From: Cerrena zonata
Taxonomy: Eukaryota > Basidiomycota > Agaricomycetes > Polyporales > Cerrenaceae
Length of the DNA: 64,000 bases
NCBI GenBank assembly: GCA_038087015.1
Contig: JASBNA010000003.1
Location: 806,001-870,000 of the forward strand
Reading direction: 5' to 3'
Shown here: piece after piece, positions 23,919-35,114 of the stretch
Position numbering within the stretch: position 1 is the stretch's first letter
How the letters are laid out: each line of letters starts with the position of its first letter
Notes under the pieces: model-generated
Told to the model about the DNA's origin: nothing
Databases searched by the model: none
Seen by the model: the letters and a program-made list of their open reading frames with translations, nothing else
Made by a program: the position numbers and the translations under genes

Positions 23919-25601
23919 ATGTCTTTCCAAACCAACGCAACTGCTAAGCTCGGCGGACAGGCCACCGACGTTGTCGTCGGAAAAGTTGCTGTATGTTTCT
24001 TATCAGATATCTTGGACCCCACATAGACTGACTATCACTGTCTTATTCTTAAAATTCTAGCATGGTCTGATGATGATGACGTATGTCAAGTCATCTTAAT
24101 CTAGTCTTTTAGTCCTTCTTCAATTCATTGCATTACTTGCATAGATGGCGGGCTCAACCTGTCCCTGATGAAGAAGCCTTCGCCTCCATCAAGGCAGGCA
24201 TTGACTCTTTGCCCCCTGGTGCAAAGATGTTCTTGAACAGCGGTAAGTCTTGCAATATACAGCCCCGTTATTAGTTGCTATTCGCTCATGTTCTTTCTCA
24301 AGGCGAATTCTATGCTAACGATTTGGGCACCGCTAACCTTGAGCTCGTTGCACGTTTCTTTGAGAAATATCCCGACTATGCCGACAAGGCCTTCCTTTCG
24401 GTCAAGGTTTGTGTTTCAACTTGAATGATGTCCTTCTAAATCTCGCAGGCAGAATTTAAACGCTAACTCAACACTTAGGGGGGTGTAATCCCAGCTACTT
24501 TCGGAGTTGATGGCTCGTAAGTGCCCGCCTTCTCCATGTTTCATACGGTGGCTTTCGGTCTGTTGATCTCTGTTTCCTCTCCCCTTCGCACAGCATCGAG
24601 AACCTGCGCAAAAGTGTCACCAACATCAACGCCGCCCTTCGCGGCACAAAGAAACTCGACCTTTTTGAGTGTGCACGTGTTGATGACAAGTTGACCATTG
24701 AAGATATCGTGAAGAACATGAAACAACTTGTTTCTGAAGGGCTGTTCGATCATATCGGTCTTTCTGAAGTTCGTGCAGAGACTGTCAGGAGAGCTGCCGC
24801 GGTAAGAAATCTATTCGTCCCGTCAGAATCTACTATCGAGTGGGTACAATTGTCTGACGATGATAAATATATGATAGGTTGCACCCATCGCTGCTGTTGA
24901 AATCGAGGTCAGTGCATGGTCGTTCGAGGAGGAAACCAAGAAAGGTATTCTAAAAAAATTGCAAATGAGATCTATGGTGTACTAAATCCTGACATTACAT
25001 AGTGCTCGCGACCTGCGAAGAACTCAGCATTCCTGTGATTGCTTATTCGTAAGATCATGACTCCGAGACTACGAGTTCATTTATTGATCCTTTCTCTAGT
25101 CCCCTCGGCCGTGGATACTTAACTGGAACCATCAAGAGCCCTGATGATCTTCCAGAGGGTGACAGCCGTCGCAGATTTACTCGCTTCAAAGAGGAGGTAA
25201 GTCTGGATATTGATCAGAGATATGAAGCAACCTGATCAACCATTGTCGCATGTAATAGTACTTCAAAGCCAACTACGCCATCGTCGATGCCCTTACCGCT
25301 ATCGCCCAACGAAAGAATATTACCCCCGCTCAGCTCTGCATTGCTTGGGTCGGTTCGTTGGGAGAGAAGGTTATCCCACTCCCCGGTTCCTCGTATGTAC
25401 CAGTCACGCAAACACAGCGACAACAAACTGATTTGATTGTTACGTAGTAATGCCAAACGTACCATCGAGAATATCAAGGGTGGAGAAGTCAAACTTACCA
25501 AGGAGGAACAGGCGGAGATTCAAGATATCATCGACAAGTTCGAAGTAAAGGGCGATAGGTATGGCGGTCAGGACCCCAAGGTCATACATCTCTGGGGATG
25601 A
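23919..25601 (+). CDS. Aldo/keto reductase B, pyridoxal reductase (Plr1/AKR8)-like
   Basis: This is a close paralogue of reductase A with the same exon order. The start [20 protein letters not shown] is followed by [113 protein letters not shown] and [20 protein letters not shown], ending DPKVIHLWG. The catalytic Tyr (EFYA) and Lys (FLSVK) are kept, and Asn again replaces the usual Asp. Differences from A are scattered conservative changes, for example [16 protein letters not shown] against [16 protein letters not shown], so both copies look functional. Likely a cytosolic NADPH-dependent reductase of pyridoxal or another aldehyde. The shared palindrome and TATA box suggest similar regulation of A and B. 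Confidence 0.9.
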
Positions 25602-25926
25602 GTGTTGAACACTTCGTGTGTATGTATTTGTTAACAATCTACGGACAACCTGAGGAATTATCATTCAAAGTTTGACTTTATTATGGAATCGCCGGTCACT
25701 ATAATTCATTCAAGATACGGCTTCGACCTGTATGGACATAGGTGTCATGGTAAGTGTGTATTGTCTCACCCAGACTTCAAATTCGGCTCCCTTGCGCTAT
25801 TAACTTCGCGAGCGTTTCATGCATCTTGATTATTAACTCCATGATCCTATTCTCAAGAGCTACAGCCCTCATAGGTCAGATTACGCTTCTATTGCTTTGA
25901 GTTATAGTTTTATCAGGTATGGAGCC

Positions 25927-26304
25927 ATGGTCTTTCCCAAGTACGTTCTTCAAGTCACCACTTGGCAGTGTATCCATCTTGAGACCAACACAAGCTGACT
26001 TCTTACAACTCTAGCATGCTCTTATGATGATGTCGGACGTCGGCGAAAACATTTTGTCCTCGGAATTAGATAATGTTTCATCGACATGGCATCGTTCTGT
26101 CAGGATAGATGATAGGCCCGGAAGCCTTCGCCGTCATGATGATAAGAATCGTTCTAGTGTAAAAATGGCCAATCGGACGTATTATGAGCATCGGTGAGTC
26201 TTGAGCTACAGCCTCACTTTTGACCGCTAATCACTCTACTCAATCCTTAGGAGGCGGATTCTTTGCTAAAGATCTTGAGCTTATTGCACGTTTGGAGGGA
26301 TAAG
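25927..26304 (+). pseudogene. Decayed third copy of the aldo/keto reductase
   Basis: A 5' fragment in the same orientation. ATGGTCTTTCCCAA resembles the start ATGTCTTTCC of the intact genes. CTCTAGCATGCTCTTATGATGATG matches the border of the HGLMMM exon with its acceptor. GAAGCCTTCGCC corresponds to EEAFA. The next exon is clear: GGCGGATTCTTTGC and GATCTTGAGCTTATTGCACG match GEFYA and LELVAR, with an AG acceptor before it. Frames are broken and everything after this exon is missing. No function is expected. Confidence 0.8.
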
Positions 26305-27762
26305 AAAATTCAATTCCGTACTAAACATCCAGTGCAATCTCATTCCTGTTAGTCTCGATTGATAGTTCGTAAACGTCACATTCTATAGAGAGTTCAAAAT
26401 ATGATAGTATTTGACCACACTAATAGTTACTGATAAGAATCTTGTACGTGAGAGTGCACCCTGAGTGCTTTCTCGACGGTTGATTCATGTTTGTGAGCAG
26501 CCGATCCCGACATGTGAGAGTACATAAATGAATGGAATAGGTGACAACTCTTTTAAAAGCAGATATTTGAGGCTATTTTCTGTTCAAAAGCCCAGGACGA
26601 ATTGATGGCGTATTGCAGATCCCAGGCGATGTTGCAGGAATGCTGAAAGGTGTTTTTTGGCGGCCGTGGCATGTCCCCACATGACGCCAAATATTAACAT
26701 TATGGCGGGAGATGAGTACACCACACAATATGCAAAGTGCCTAGAAGTTGAAGAACTATAGTAGTTTCAGTGAATAAAGAGGGGCTTCATACTTTTTCGT
26801 CGCCACTGATAACAATAAAGTATTCTCTGTGTAGGAAGTCCAGGCTTGGCGATTTTGGTCCCCTACAGCTGGAGCCTTTGGATGAAAACTTTCGTGCACC
26901 CTGCCAGTGTTTGAAGTGGCGAGACGATGTGTAACTCATTCTGAGTATATGATTTAACGGAAGGCCGCTTATGATATGAATTGGAAAAACAAACTAGTGC
27001 GAGATAGCCTTCAAATCACGCGAGAGAATTTTCTTCAAAGAAAGGTGGGAGAGTGGGAGTACCAGGTGAAAGTGATACTAGTGGATGAATCGACTTGATG
27101 TAACACTTATATGTATTGTAACTTGAAGTACATCGTCCTGAGTTCAAGTTCTATTACATGATGGTTGAGACCGATGCAAAGAGAGATAACGCATATACAG
27201 AACAACTTACATTGCATAAGACCAAAGATACACGGTCAGTGTCTTGACAGGGCCAGTACGGCCGACTGCTGCTCCCGACGCAGATCTTAGGCATACTAGC
27301 GCCTAACAACTTCAGGATAATCGCACCTCGCGACTTCCAAAGATCTGTGACCTTCGTTCTCCATGAGTGTGTACACAGCACAAGTTCCCAGAGAGGACTG
27401 GGATGCAATATCAAGTCCAACGTCGCCATTTTCTATAACTCCCGAGATAAGTACTATTCTTAGGCGAGAGCAAAGAACCTCCAGCTACAACTTGAAGACC
27501 TAACTTAGTTGAGTTCAATTTAACGACCCGATGATATAATCGCTATCACAGTAGTAATCATGCGCTTGTAAGTGCGATCTGTGAACAATGAACCCTTACC
27601 GTAACGTGAATGGTATTATCTCCTGTGGTAGTCTCGAAAATCGCGATCTATCACCAGACAACGATACATAGTAAGAGTCTGAACTTGTCCCATTCACATT
27701 AACCTGTGACGATAATATGAATATCAAACCAATCATCGTTTATAGGTAGGCATACCTCGACA
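26305..27762. other. 1.46 kb without a supportable gene
   Basis: It lies between the reductase relic and the 3' end of the large unrecognised gene. A 91-codon minus-strand frame at 27154-27429 has no recognisable motif. No further reductase sequence was found. Confidence 0.45.
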
Positions 27763-30700
27763 TTAAGATTCTTCTGGATAATTCTCTAGAACGGAAATAA
27801 ACTCTAGTAGCCACACGCATTCCTTGTGCCGCAAAAGTCTCTGTTCTGCATCTGGTGGTCCGCAAAAGTCGAAGGCGCCTTGCCGAAGCTTATCAACGAG
27901 CTTTGTTATCCCGCTGTCCCTAAAAACATAGGTATTGAAAGAGTCTCGGTGAGAGCATACTACGGAGAAAAAGAGAAGGAAGCGGTCCACCGGATTGGTG
28001 ACTTCATATCCATACGACATCGCTACCAAGTTTAAAGATCGTAAACTCTCTTGAACTGATGGTTGTATATTGTCCCTACAGAATGGAAATTTCAGTTTCG
28101 TACACGGCGTTTTGATTGATGACTAACATGTCACAGCAGAGATAATCAAGGATTATCAACTTGAACGTTAGATGAAGGGTGTACTCCGGATGGAATATAG
28201 TATTCATGACCGACCACCAGGATTCTTGTGGTGTAACGACGCAGAACTTGAGAACCTCCTCACAAGCACCGATTCTTTTCTCCATATTTTCCGTCGTGTC
28301 ATGGTTTCCCCTATTTCAATAATTATGTTAATGATCATGATACGCTACTAAACAGTAACATACCGGGCAGGGAGAACAATTTCCTTCCATGGGTGCGTCA
28401 ACAGAAGACCATCGAAGGACAATTGGGATTGTGGGTGTTGCGCGGTGCCCCGTGATAGGAGAAAAGGTTGAATAGAGCTACTAAGGTCGTACCAGCCCAC
28501 ATTCACAATATGAAGCCACATGTCCGCCGAGAGAATACGAACATGATTGAATTGTGCCAAGAAGTTTGAGTATTGCTCCTGCTTCATCATACCAGAAACC
28601 TCAGGACAGCGAAGAGCCAAAATGCCCAACAGCACGAGACAATGAATCCTTAGAATGTCTCTCGAAAACGCAATACCGCCGATATGGCCGTATATGGGAA
28701 CCCCTGATACGTGCTTGGTCCAGAGAGTAAAGATGATGCCTAAGATTCCGCTATCGACAAGAGTTGTAGATATTTCTTCACTTTGATGAGCGAGATGGAA
28801 TGTGAATTGAAGAAGTTGTAAGGTTCGTAGTAGACGTGTTCGATTGTCGATATCAGCGTCCTGTCCTGCGAGTAACGTCGCGTCGTCGCGAAGCTGTCGT
28901 AGTATATATTGAATAACTGTGACACGTTGTGTCTTGGGCGATCTTGTGGCATATTCCGCATAATATGCAAGTGGCGGCGGGAGCTTGTATGAATTGTATT
29001 GGACCATTTCGTCATAAGAATAGGTTTCGAAGAAGATACGAAGTGCATCATAACCATCGGTTGGACGTTCGACCGATTCTGTTTGGATGAAAGCGACACT
29101 TGCAATATCGATAGCTGCATATATCACGGATGGTTGTTCGGTATGGATAGTTCGGACCAACTGTCGGACCCCGTTGAAACGTAGATCGTTTGTGATGGTT
29201 GTACGTTCCGGTTTCCTGTGCCTGGTTGTAGCAACTCTGAGCCTTGTTATAATGAAGTAGTGACGTACGGGCTGGTAAGTCGCATTTCAACGAGCTTTCG
29301 AACAAGCATCACTTTCAACGTCTGCGATGGAAGTGATGCTAAGGCCGAGGTGAGAAAGGGCCGTCGATTTCGACCCAATTCCTCCATGATAACCTCCCAT
29401 GATCTGACTTCAGGTACATTAGGTGCGTCACGTTGTGGCACTTGCGCCTTGCTGCACAATACGATTAAAAAGTCAACGGTAAGATTGGATAAGTAACAAG
29501 AGTGTCTGGACGTTACCTAGCTAAAAATAGGAGTTCTCGATAAAACTCGCTTCGATCATCGGGTGGTATCTCCGATGCTAAAGGTAGGCAGATGGTAGAT
29601 ACAATTTCATGTTCTGAAATAAAACGAGGGAATATATGGAGAAACCAGCTTGGATCGAAGTCGAGTAATTGCGTGGCCAACTTTGGGAGAATTCGCTGAT
29701 GTGAAATGACACCTAGTAAGATACAGCAAAGTCCTTGCACATCTTGTTCGCATTGATGGATTTGTTCGTCTTCATCGGTTGAGTGATTGTCTACCTTCCA
29801 TAAGTCTCGGAGAATGTCTAGCATGTTGCCATTCACGATCCGTTGGCAGACGGATTTGCTTCGCATCGCAAGATGAGTCGAAAACCAAAGATATGGAAGG
29901 GCAGGGTGTATATTACTTGCATCGAGGACTGCAGGGGTCACGCCATCCTGGCTCAAAGATCGCAATTGCTGCATAGAATAGTCAAGAACGCGACTACACT
30001 GTTTGCTCGGTCCGGAAGATAAGAAGTCAACGAAGTCGCGAACTGAAAGAGGCAGTTCCCACTTGTGTGGGCGTTTCAGTTCGTATTCATAGCCAAGGTA
30101 TTCGAATACGTATGCAAAGGAGGGTGAATTGACATCGCCGACCTTATTTCCTATCAAAGGTGTTTGTAAGTAAACGTACTCATCGGCCTCAAGTACCTCA
30201 TGGATAATCGCGGGATCTTGCTTCAAAACGCATCCCAATACATTCCGATAGCTGTGTGCGAGCGAGTCTTGGCGGGCCTTTTGTAATGCTTCGGGTGCTT
30301 CGGATCCGCTACTTTCGCGAATTCGAACCAGGCGGGCAGGATGAAGAGTCCTAAAAACAATATTTGACACGAAAGTGTTTATGAACCATATCGTCGCATT
30401 TACCAGCCGGACAACTTGAATACAGACAATTGACGGATCATTAATTGCGTCTCAATTGCGGGCCAACTGGAAACGATGTCTGTTATAACTTCTGTCCTAC
30501 GTCTCTCCATGAGAAGAAGAAGGATATCCCATGCACGATGTCGGGTACTTTTCGAGTACAACCCATATCTACGAAAAGTGAGCGCCACGTCTATATACGC
30601 GCGAGTCAAGAATACATACCTTTGAAACTCCAGCAACTCTTCATAATACTTTGAGGGTATATAATCTTCACCGCGTTGCACGAAGTCTTCGATAGCGCGC

Positions 30701-30882
30701 AACCTAGAACGGATTCTGACCACATCGACACATTGCAATAATGCTTCTCCCAGCGCCACGATGGCTTTGCTAGACGTGGCTCCGATTCCTGTTATAGTCC
30801 GAATGCTGCTCAAGTCTCCGCTGCTTCTGGAAGACAAGATTGATTTCTGGTCGTCTTCAATACCCTTGAGCAGCTTCTCCAT
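27763..30882 (-). CDS. Large unrecognised alpha-helical protein, about 960 residues
   Basis: I do not recognise a family. Six exons join in phase with GT-AG borders: 30882 to about 30405 (starts MEKLLKGIEDDQKSILSS), about 30355-29520 (LHPARLVRIRESSGSEAPEA), about 29455-29270 (KAQVPQRDAPNVPEVRSWEV), about 29225-28362 (ends EIVLPAR), about 28311-28130 (CEEVLKFCVVTPQESWWSVM), and about 28080-27763 (ends VLENYPEES). The composition is rich in Leu, Ile, Arg and His. Helical segments repeat, for example RLLRTLQLLQFTFHLAH and IHCLVLLGILALRCPEV, resembling armadillo- or HEAT-like solenoids, although no strict repeat can be defined by eye. There is no signal peptide or clear membrane span, so a cytosolic or nuclear scaffold is the most I would guess. 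The unbroken frame across five introns argues that it is a real gene. Confidence 0.75.
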
Positions 30883-31988
30883 GCTTCGTCTCTAGCTGTA
30901 ATGTGAGTGTTGCAGACCGGCGAGTGGTAACTAGGCAAGGAAGCGAACTAGGTTTAGGCGTTTGTGAATGGTGAATGTTGTAACACGCTGTCAGATCAGT
31001 ATAAAATCTCGTGATGGGTGTATGTTTGTGACAGATGTTCGCACCGCCGTGCGTTGATGTGGGTTGTTCGCTCTCAAAAATCGGTATGAGGTGTGGTAAG
31101 GATCATTTGCATGACAACAACGTAGGGACTATTACAAAGGTCGCCAGGGTTGTCAGCCAGAGTGGAGTTCCTGAACACGTTGGTACTGCGATACAGTACA
31201 TAGTACACCAGCCACAAACGTTGCGCATTCTGTCAGGAAGGTTAGTGGATTATCATTGGAATCAGAACCAAATGCATTGTTATTTATTGGCGAAACGCTC
31301 ACAAAACGTCAATTGCCATTATTCGCCCATATTTCGGCGTTCCAGTAAGACATACACGTACTACCTATGATCCCGGTTGACACAACAGTTATGTAGTTCC
31401 AAAGAAACAAGCAAGCCGCATTTCAAATCCCATTACATCAATGCAGGGCCTCCAATGGTGATTGCTGAGAATAAGCACGGATCGGTCCCATTCATCGCCT
31501 TATTGCTTATAGGAGTCCTCTGAGAAAGAAGGCCATTCTTCCTCCGTTCCTTTGTAAGTCCCGACTGGTCGCTTACCTTTCCGCGTTGAATCTCACGAAT
31601 GATCCACACAGTAACGCCAACGATACATTCCAGAAGACAGTCTAGATTAGCATACTTACATACGAGGTGATTTCGTAGGTCCGGGAAACCGTTGAGAACT
31701 TTGATGTCAATGGCTGAATAATGGTGCTCTGCTTGCTTAAGCTCTGGACGAACGCTGTTAGTTGCGAAATTTTCGCGGATCGGGACGCTGGACGGGTCAC
31801 ATACGTACAGATTCCAATGCTAATTACCAAGCAAGGCCTCTTCTTTGTTGTAGTGGCACCAGGGTCGTATGAGTGCATGTACGTGGTAGTGCATGTTCGA
31901 GATCAAGATCAAAACGATCGTTCGAGATCCCGAAGTTACTGATGCAGGAACCTTATCTAATCTAGCAAGTTAGAGGAACATTGCAAAA

Positions 31989-31994
31989 TGACTC
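31989..31994 (+). promoter_or_regulatory. TGACTC, possible general amino acid control element (distal)
   Basis: Matches six of seven bases of the Gcn4/Cpc1 site TGA(C/G)TCA, 227 bp before the asparagine synthetase start. Regulation is inferred from the gene's known status as a target in other fungi. Confidence 0.35.
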
Positions 31995-32068
31995 TACTCA
32001 AAATCTACCGCAAGTTTATTGAACCCGACAGCCCCGATAAAGCTGGCGTTTGTGCTATTACTACCTTT

Positions 32069-32074
32069 TGACTC
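32069..32074 (+). promoter_or_regulatory. TGACTC, possible general amino acid control element (proximal)
   Basis: Second identical hexamer, 147 bp before the start codon and in the same orientation as the first. Confidence 0.4.
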
Positions 32075-32215
32075 GATTCTCCCGTATAACCCCATCTGCC
32101 GCTTGTTCAGGAAACTATAAGAGAGGTCTGTAGACGAACCCATCTACTCAGGTTTCCGAACTCTTTTCATACTCACTCATATCTCGATCTCTTCTCTTGG
32201 CGCCCTATCTACAGA

Positions 32216-34440
32216 ATGTGTGGCATTTTAGCAGCGCATGGCCTTGAAAAGCCTGGTTCTGACCGTGCAAGACTTATTGCTTGCTCCAAGAGGATTCGTC
32301 ATCGTGGACCGGATTGGTCTGGTTGCTATGTCGGGAAACAATCAGTGCTTGTCCATGAGCGTTTGGCTATCGTCGGTGTTGGTGAGTTCGACCGAACTGA
32401 CGAGAGGGATTGCGTTACAATGGTACAATGCTGACATGCAATATTTCTAAAATTAAACAGACACCGGTGCTCAGCCGCTTGTGAGCACAGACGGCAAGAT
32501 CACCCTCGCAGTTAACGGCGAAATCTACAACCACCTCAAACTCAGGACTACCCTGAAGGCCCCATATCAATTCAAGACGCACTCTGACTGTGAACCTATC
32601 ATTCCCTTGGTAGGTGTACTGCGTGCTGATATACCCCGGCTCCATTAACACTGTTCGTACAGTACAAAGAACATGACACAGGACTTTGCAACTTGCTCGA
32701 CGGCATGTTCTCCTTCGTCCTTCTCGACGAATCAGTGACTCCGTCTCGGATTATTGCTGCACGCGACCCTATCGGTATCACAACCCTCTACCAAGGATGG
32801 GACTCAAAACGTCCGGGATCTGTATTCTTTGCCTCCGAGCTGAAAGCTATTATCGACGAATGTGACAAGATTATTTCCTTCCCACCTGGTCATGTTTACG
32901 ATAGTCGGGACCAATCCACGACAAGATATTTCCAGCCTACCTGGTGGGATGGGGATCTCGAGGGAGAAGCTGCTGTTATCCCGAAGAATCCCGCCGACCT
33001 TACTCTTTTGCGAGAGACGCTTGAGGACGCCGTTCGTAAACGGCTTATGTCTGAAGTGCCATATGGTGTGCTCCTAAGTGGTGGTCTTGACAGTAGTTTG
33101 ATTGCTTCAATCGCTGCTCGTGAGACTGAGAAGGTTGCCCTGGCGCAAGCTGAGGCTAGGAAAAAGAAGATCGAGGAGTACAGGAGTGGCCCCTTCGTCA
33201 CCTGCAGCTGATGCACTGATTAACGAGTATTGTAAGCAAGATATTTTTAATGTGCTCCGATTGACTGCTAACAGAAAATATCTAGCTACTATCGCTTCGT
33301 GGCCTCAACTCCATTCATTCTCGATTGGTCTTGAGAACTCTCCCGACTTGCTCGCCGCCCGCAAAGCTGCGGACTTCTTGAGCACTGTTCATCACGAATA
33401 CGTGTTCACCGTCCAAGAAGGTCTTGATGCTATCCCCGAAGTCATTCACCATCTCGAAACTTATGATGTTACCACTGTCCGAGCGAGTACACCCATGTAC
33501 CTCCTCAGCAGAAAGATCAAAGCTATGGGTGTGAAGATGGTCCTCAGTGGTGAGGGAAGTGACGAGATCTTCGGAGGTATGTTACGTCTCTCATTTCACA
33601 CTTTAGCCCCTCTTTCTGAACAGACGTAATTCAGGATACCTCTACTTCCACGCTGCCCCCGATGCGAAGTCCCTCCACCAAGAATGTGTCCGCCGAGTCA
33701 AGAACCTTCACACCGCCGACTGTCTCCGTGCTAACAAGTCGACGATGGCATGGGGTCTCGAGGCTCGCGTACCTTTCCTCGATAAACAGTTCCTCGAAGT
33801 TGCCATGAACGTCGACCCTCAGGAGAAGATGTTCAACAAGGGTAAGCACCAGGAGGTAGATGCTGATGGCTGCCCGAAGATGGAGAAATACATCATTCGA
33901 AAGGCATTTGACTGCTCTCCTGACGGCAAGGTCAGTTAATTTCCGCTCTATCAGGATTGGCCGTCCTCAGTACTCAACTTGAGGTTTCTTCAGCCTTACC
34001 TTCCTCGTTCCATTCTCTGGCGTCAGAAGGAACAGTTCTCTGATGGTGTCGGTTACTCTTGGATTGATGGGTACGTTGTCTATCACCGATTGTGTTAGTC
34101 AAAGATACTCAACCGGACCGCATATTTTTAGTATGAAAGACCAAGCTGCGTCTGTTGTCTCCGATGAGACATTTGCTAAACGCGCTGAGCGCTGGCCCAA
34201 GGATACTCCTGACACCAAGGAGGCTTATTTCATTCGTGACATCTTCGACTGTGAGTCCATGTTCACTTACCCTGACCAATGTGTTTCCTGATCATGGTTC
34301 CCGTCTTAGCGCTGTTCCCTTCCCAAGCTGCCTCAGATACCGCTGTTAGGTGGATCCCAAGAGGTGACTGGGGTTGCGCCTCAGATCCTAGTGGTCGTGC
34401 TGTCAGCATTCACACCGCCGCTTACGAGACTGACTCATAA
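32216..34440 (+). CDS. ASN1: Asparagine synthetase (glutamine-hydrolysing)
   Basis: It makes asparagine from aspartate, ATP and glutamine in the cytosol. The start [14 protein letters not shown] places the nucleophile Cys2 after Met. The glutaminase half follows with [58 protein letters not shown] and [13 protein letters not shown]. The synthetase half has the ATP-binding PP-loop [18 protein letters not shown], then [26 protein letters not shown]-type block [76 protein letters not shown], and ends [18 protein letters not shown]. Between IEEYRSG and ASWPQLHSF the frame changes. Either one base is extra near 33182-33186, with a standard intron at 33232-33285, or an unusual intron 33178-33274 (GTACAG to ACAG) removes the conflict. 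Otherwise the gene looks functional. Confidence 0.92.
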
Positions 34441-35114
34441 CTCGTTGGAATTTGGCGAAGAGGAAAGCGAGGTGCGATTGCAGAAGAGAAAGCCTGTAAT
34501 ACATGTTTAGAATCTACTCGAAGTGTATAAAAAGAGAGAGGAAAAAATATAGACATGATAGCTAGACAAGGAGTGTGGGGAGTGTATACTGTGTGTGCGC
34601 ACTGGATAATGTTCATGAATTGCCCAGAAAACATAATGTGTTGTATGTGGGGAATTGATACGAGTGAATGGGTTATGGAAATAATTGGTGGCTTGTTATG
34701 ATTGAGAATTCAGAGAGAATATGAAGGGGAGAAAAAAATGGGGATTCGACAACGAGAGATGAGCACAGTATCTGTAAGAAAAAGCGACAATTGAGACACA
34801 TTATTAGGAGAGAGAGAATGTGGAGGAGGAATAAGGAGTGATACGGTATCATGAATATTTGGGTAAACTCAATGACATTACCATGAAGATGAGATGGTGG
34901 ATAGGAGGGAAAAGAAAAAGCAAAATGATATAATCACAGCAAGCAAAGAGTCATATAAGGACACCGAACCATCAAGTCAAAACAGAATGAGAGTGAGGTC
35001 GTAAATATAATCCGTGAAGGGACGTCGTGAAGATTCTCTGGAGACATAGGATATAAAGAAAGTGGTAGGGGGAGGAACGAGGAAACAAAAACGAGCAGAG
35101 GAGAGAGATAAAAA
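34441..35114. other. Purine-rich tract between convergent genes
   Basis: On the plus strand this 0.67 kb is dominated by A and G (for example GAGAGAGAGAATGTGGAGG near 34809). It holds the 3' ends of asparagine synthetase (plus) and the RhoGEF (minus); read on the RhoGEF strand it is pyrimidine-rich. No gene was found. Confidence 0.6.

Larger units (their letters stand above)
23061..25769 (+). repeat. Tandem duplication, unit 2 (reductase gene B with flanks)
   Basis: Second copy of the unit of about 2.7 kb. It repeats the upstream flank, promoter, all exons and introns in order, and the downstream flank of unit 1. Intron sequences have drifted more than exons. It runs straight into a third, decayed copy. 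Confidence 0.8.
30883..32215. other. 1.3 kb divergent intergenic region upstream of asparagine synthetase
   Basis: It separates the start codons of the unrecognised gene (minus) and asparagine synthetase (plus). Open frames here are short and look random. The last 250 bp carry two TGACTC words, listed separately. Confidence 0.45.
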
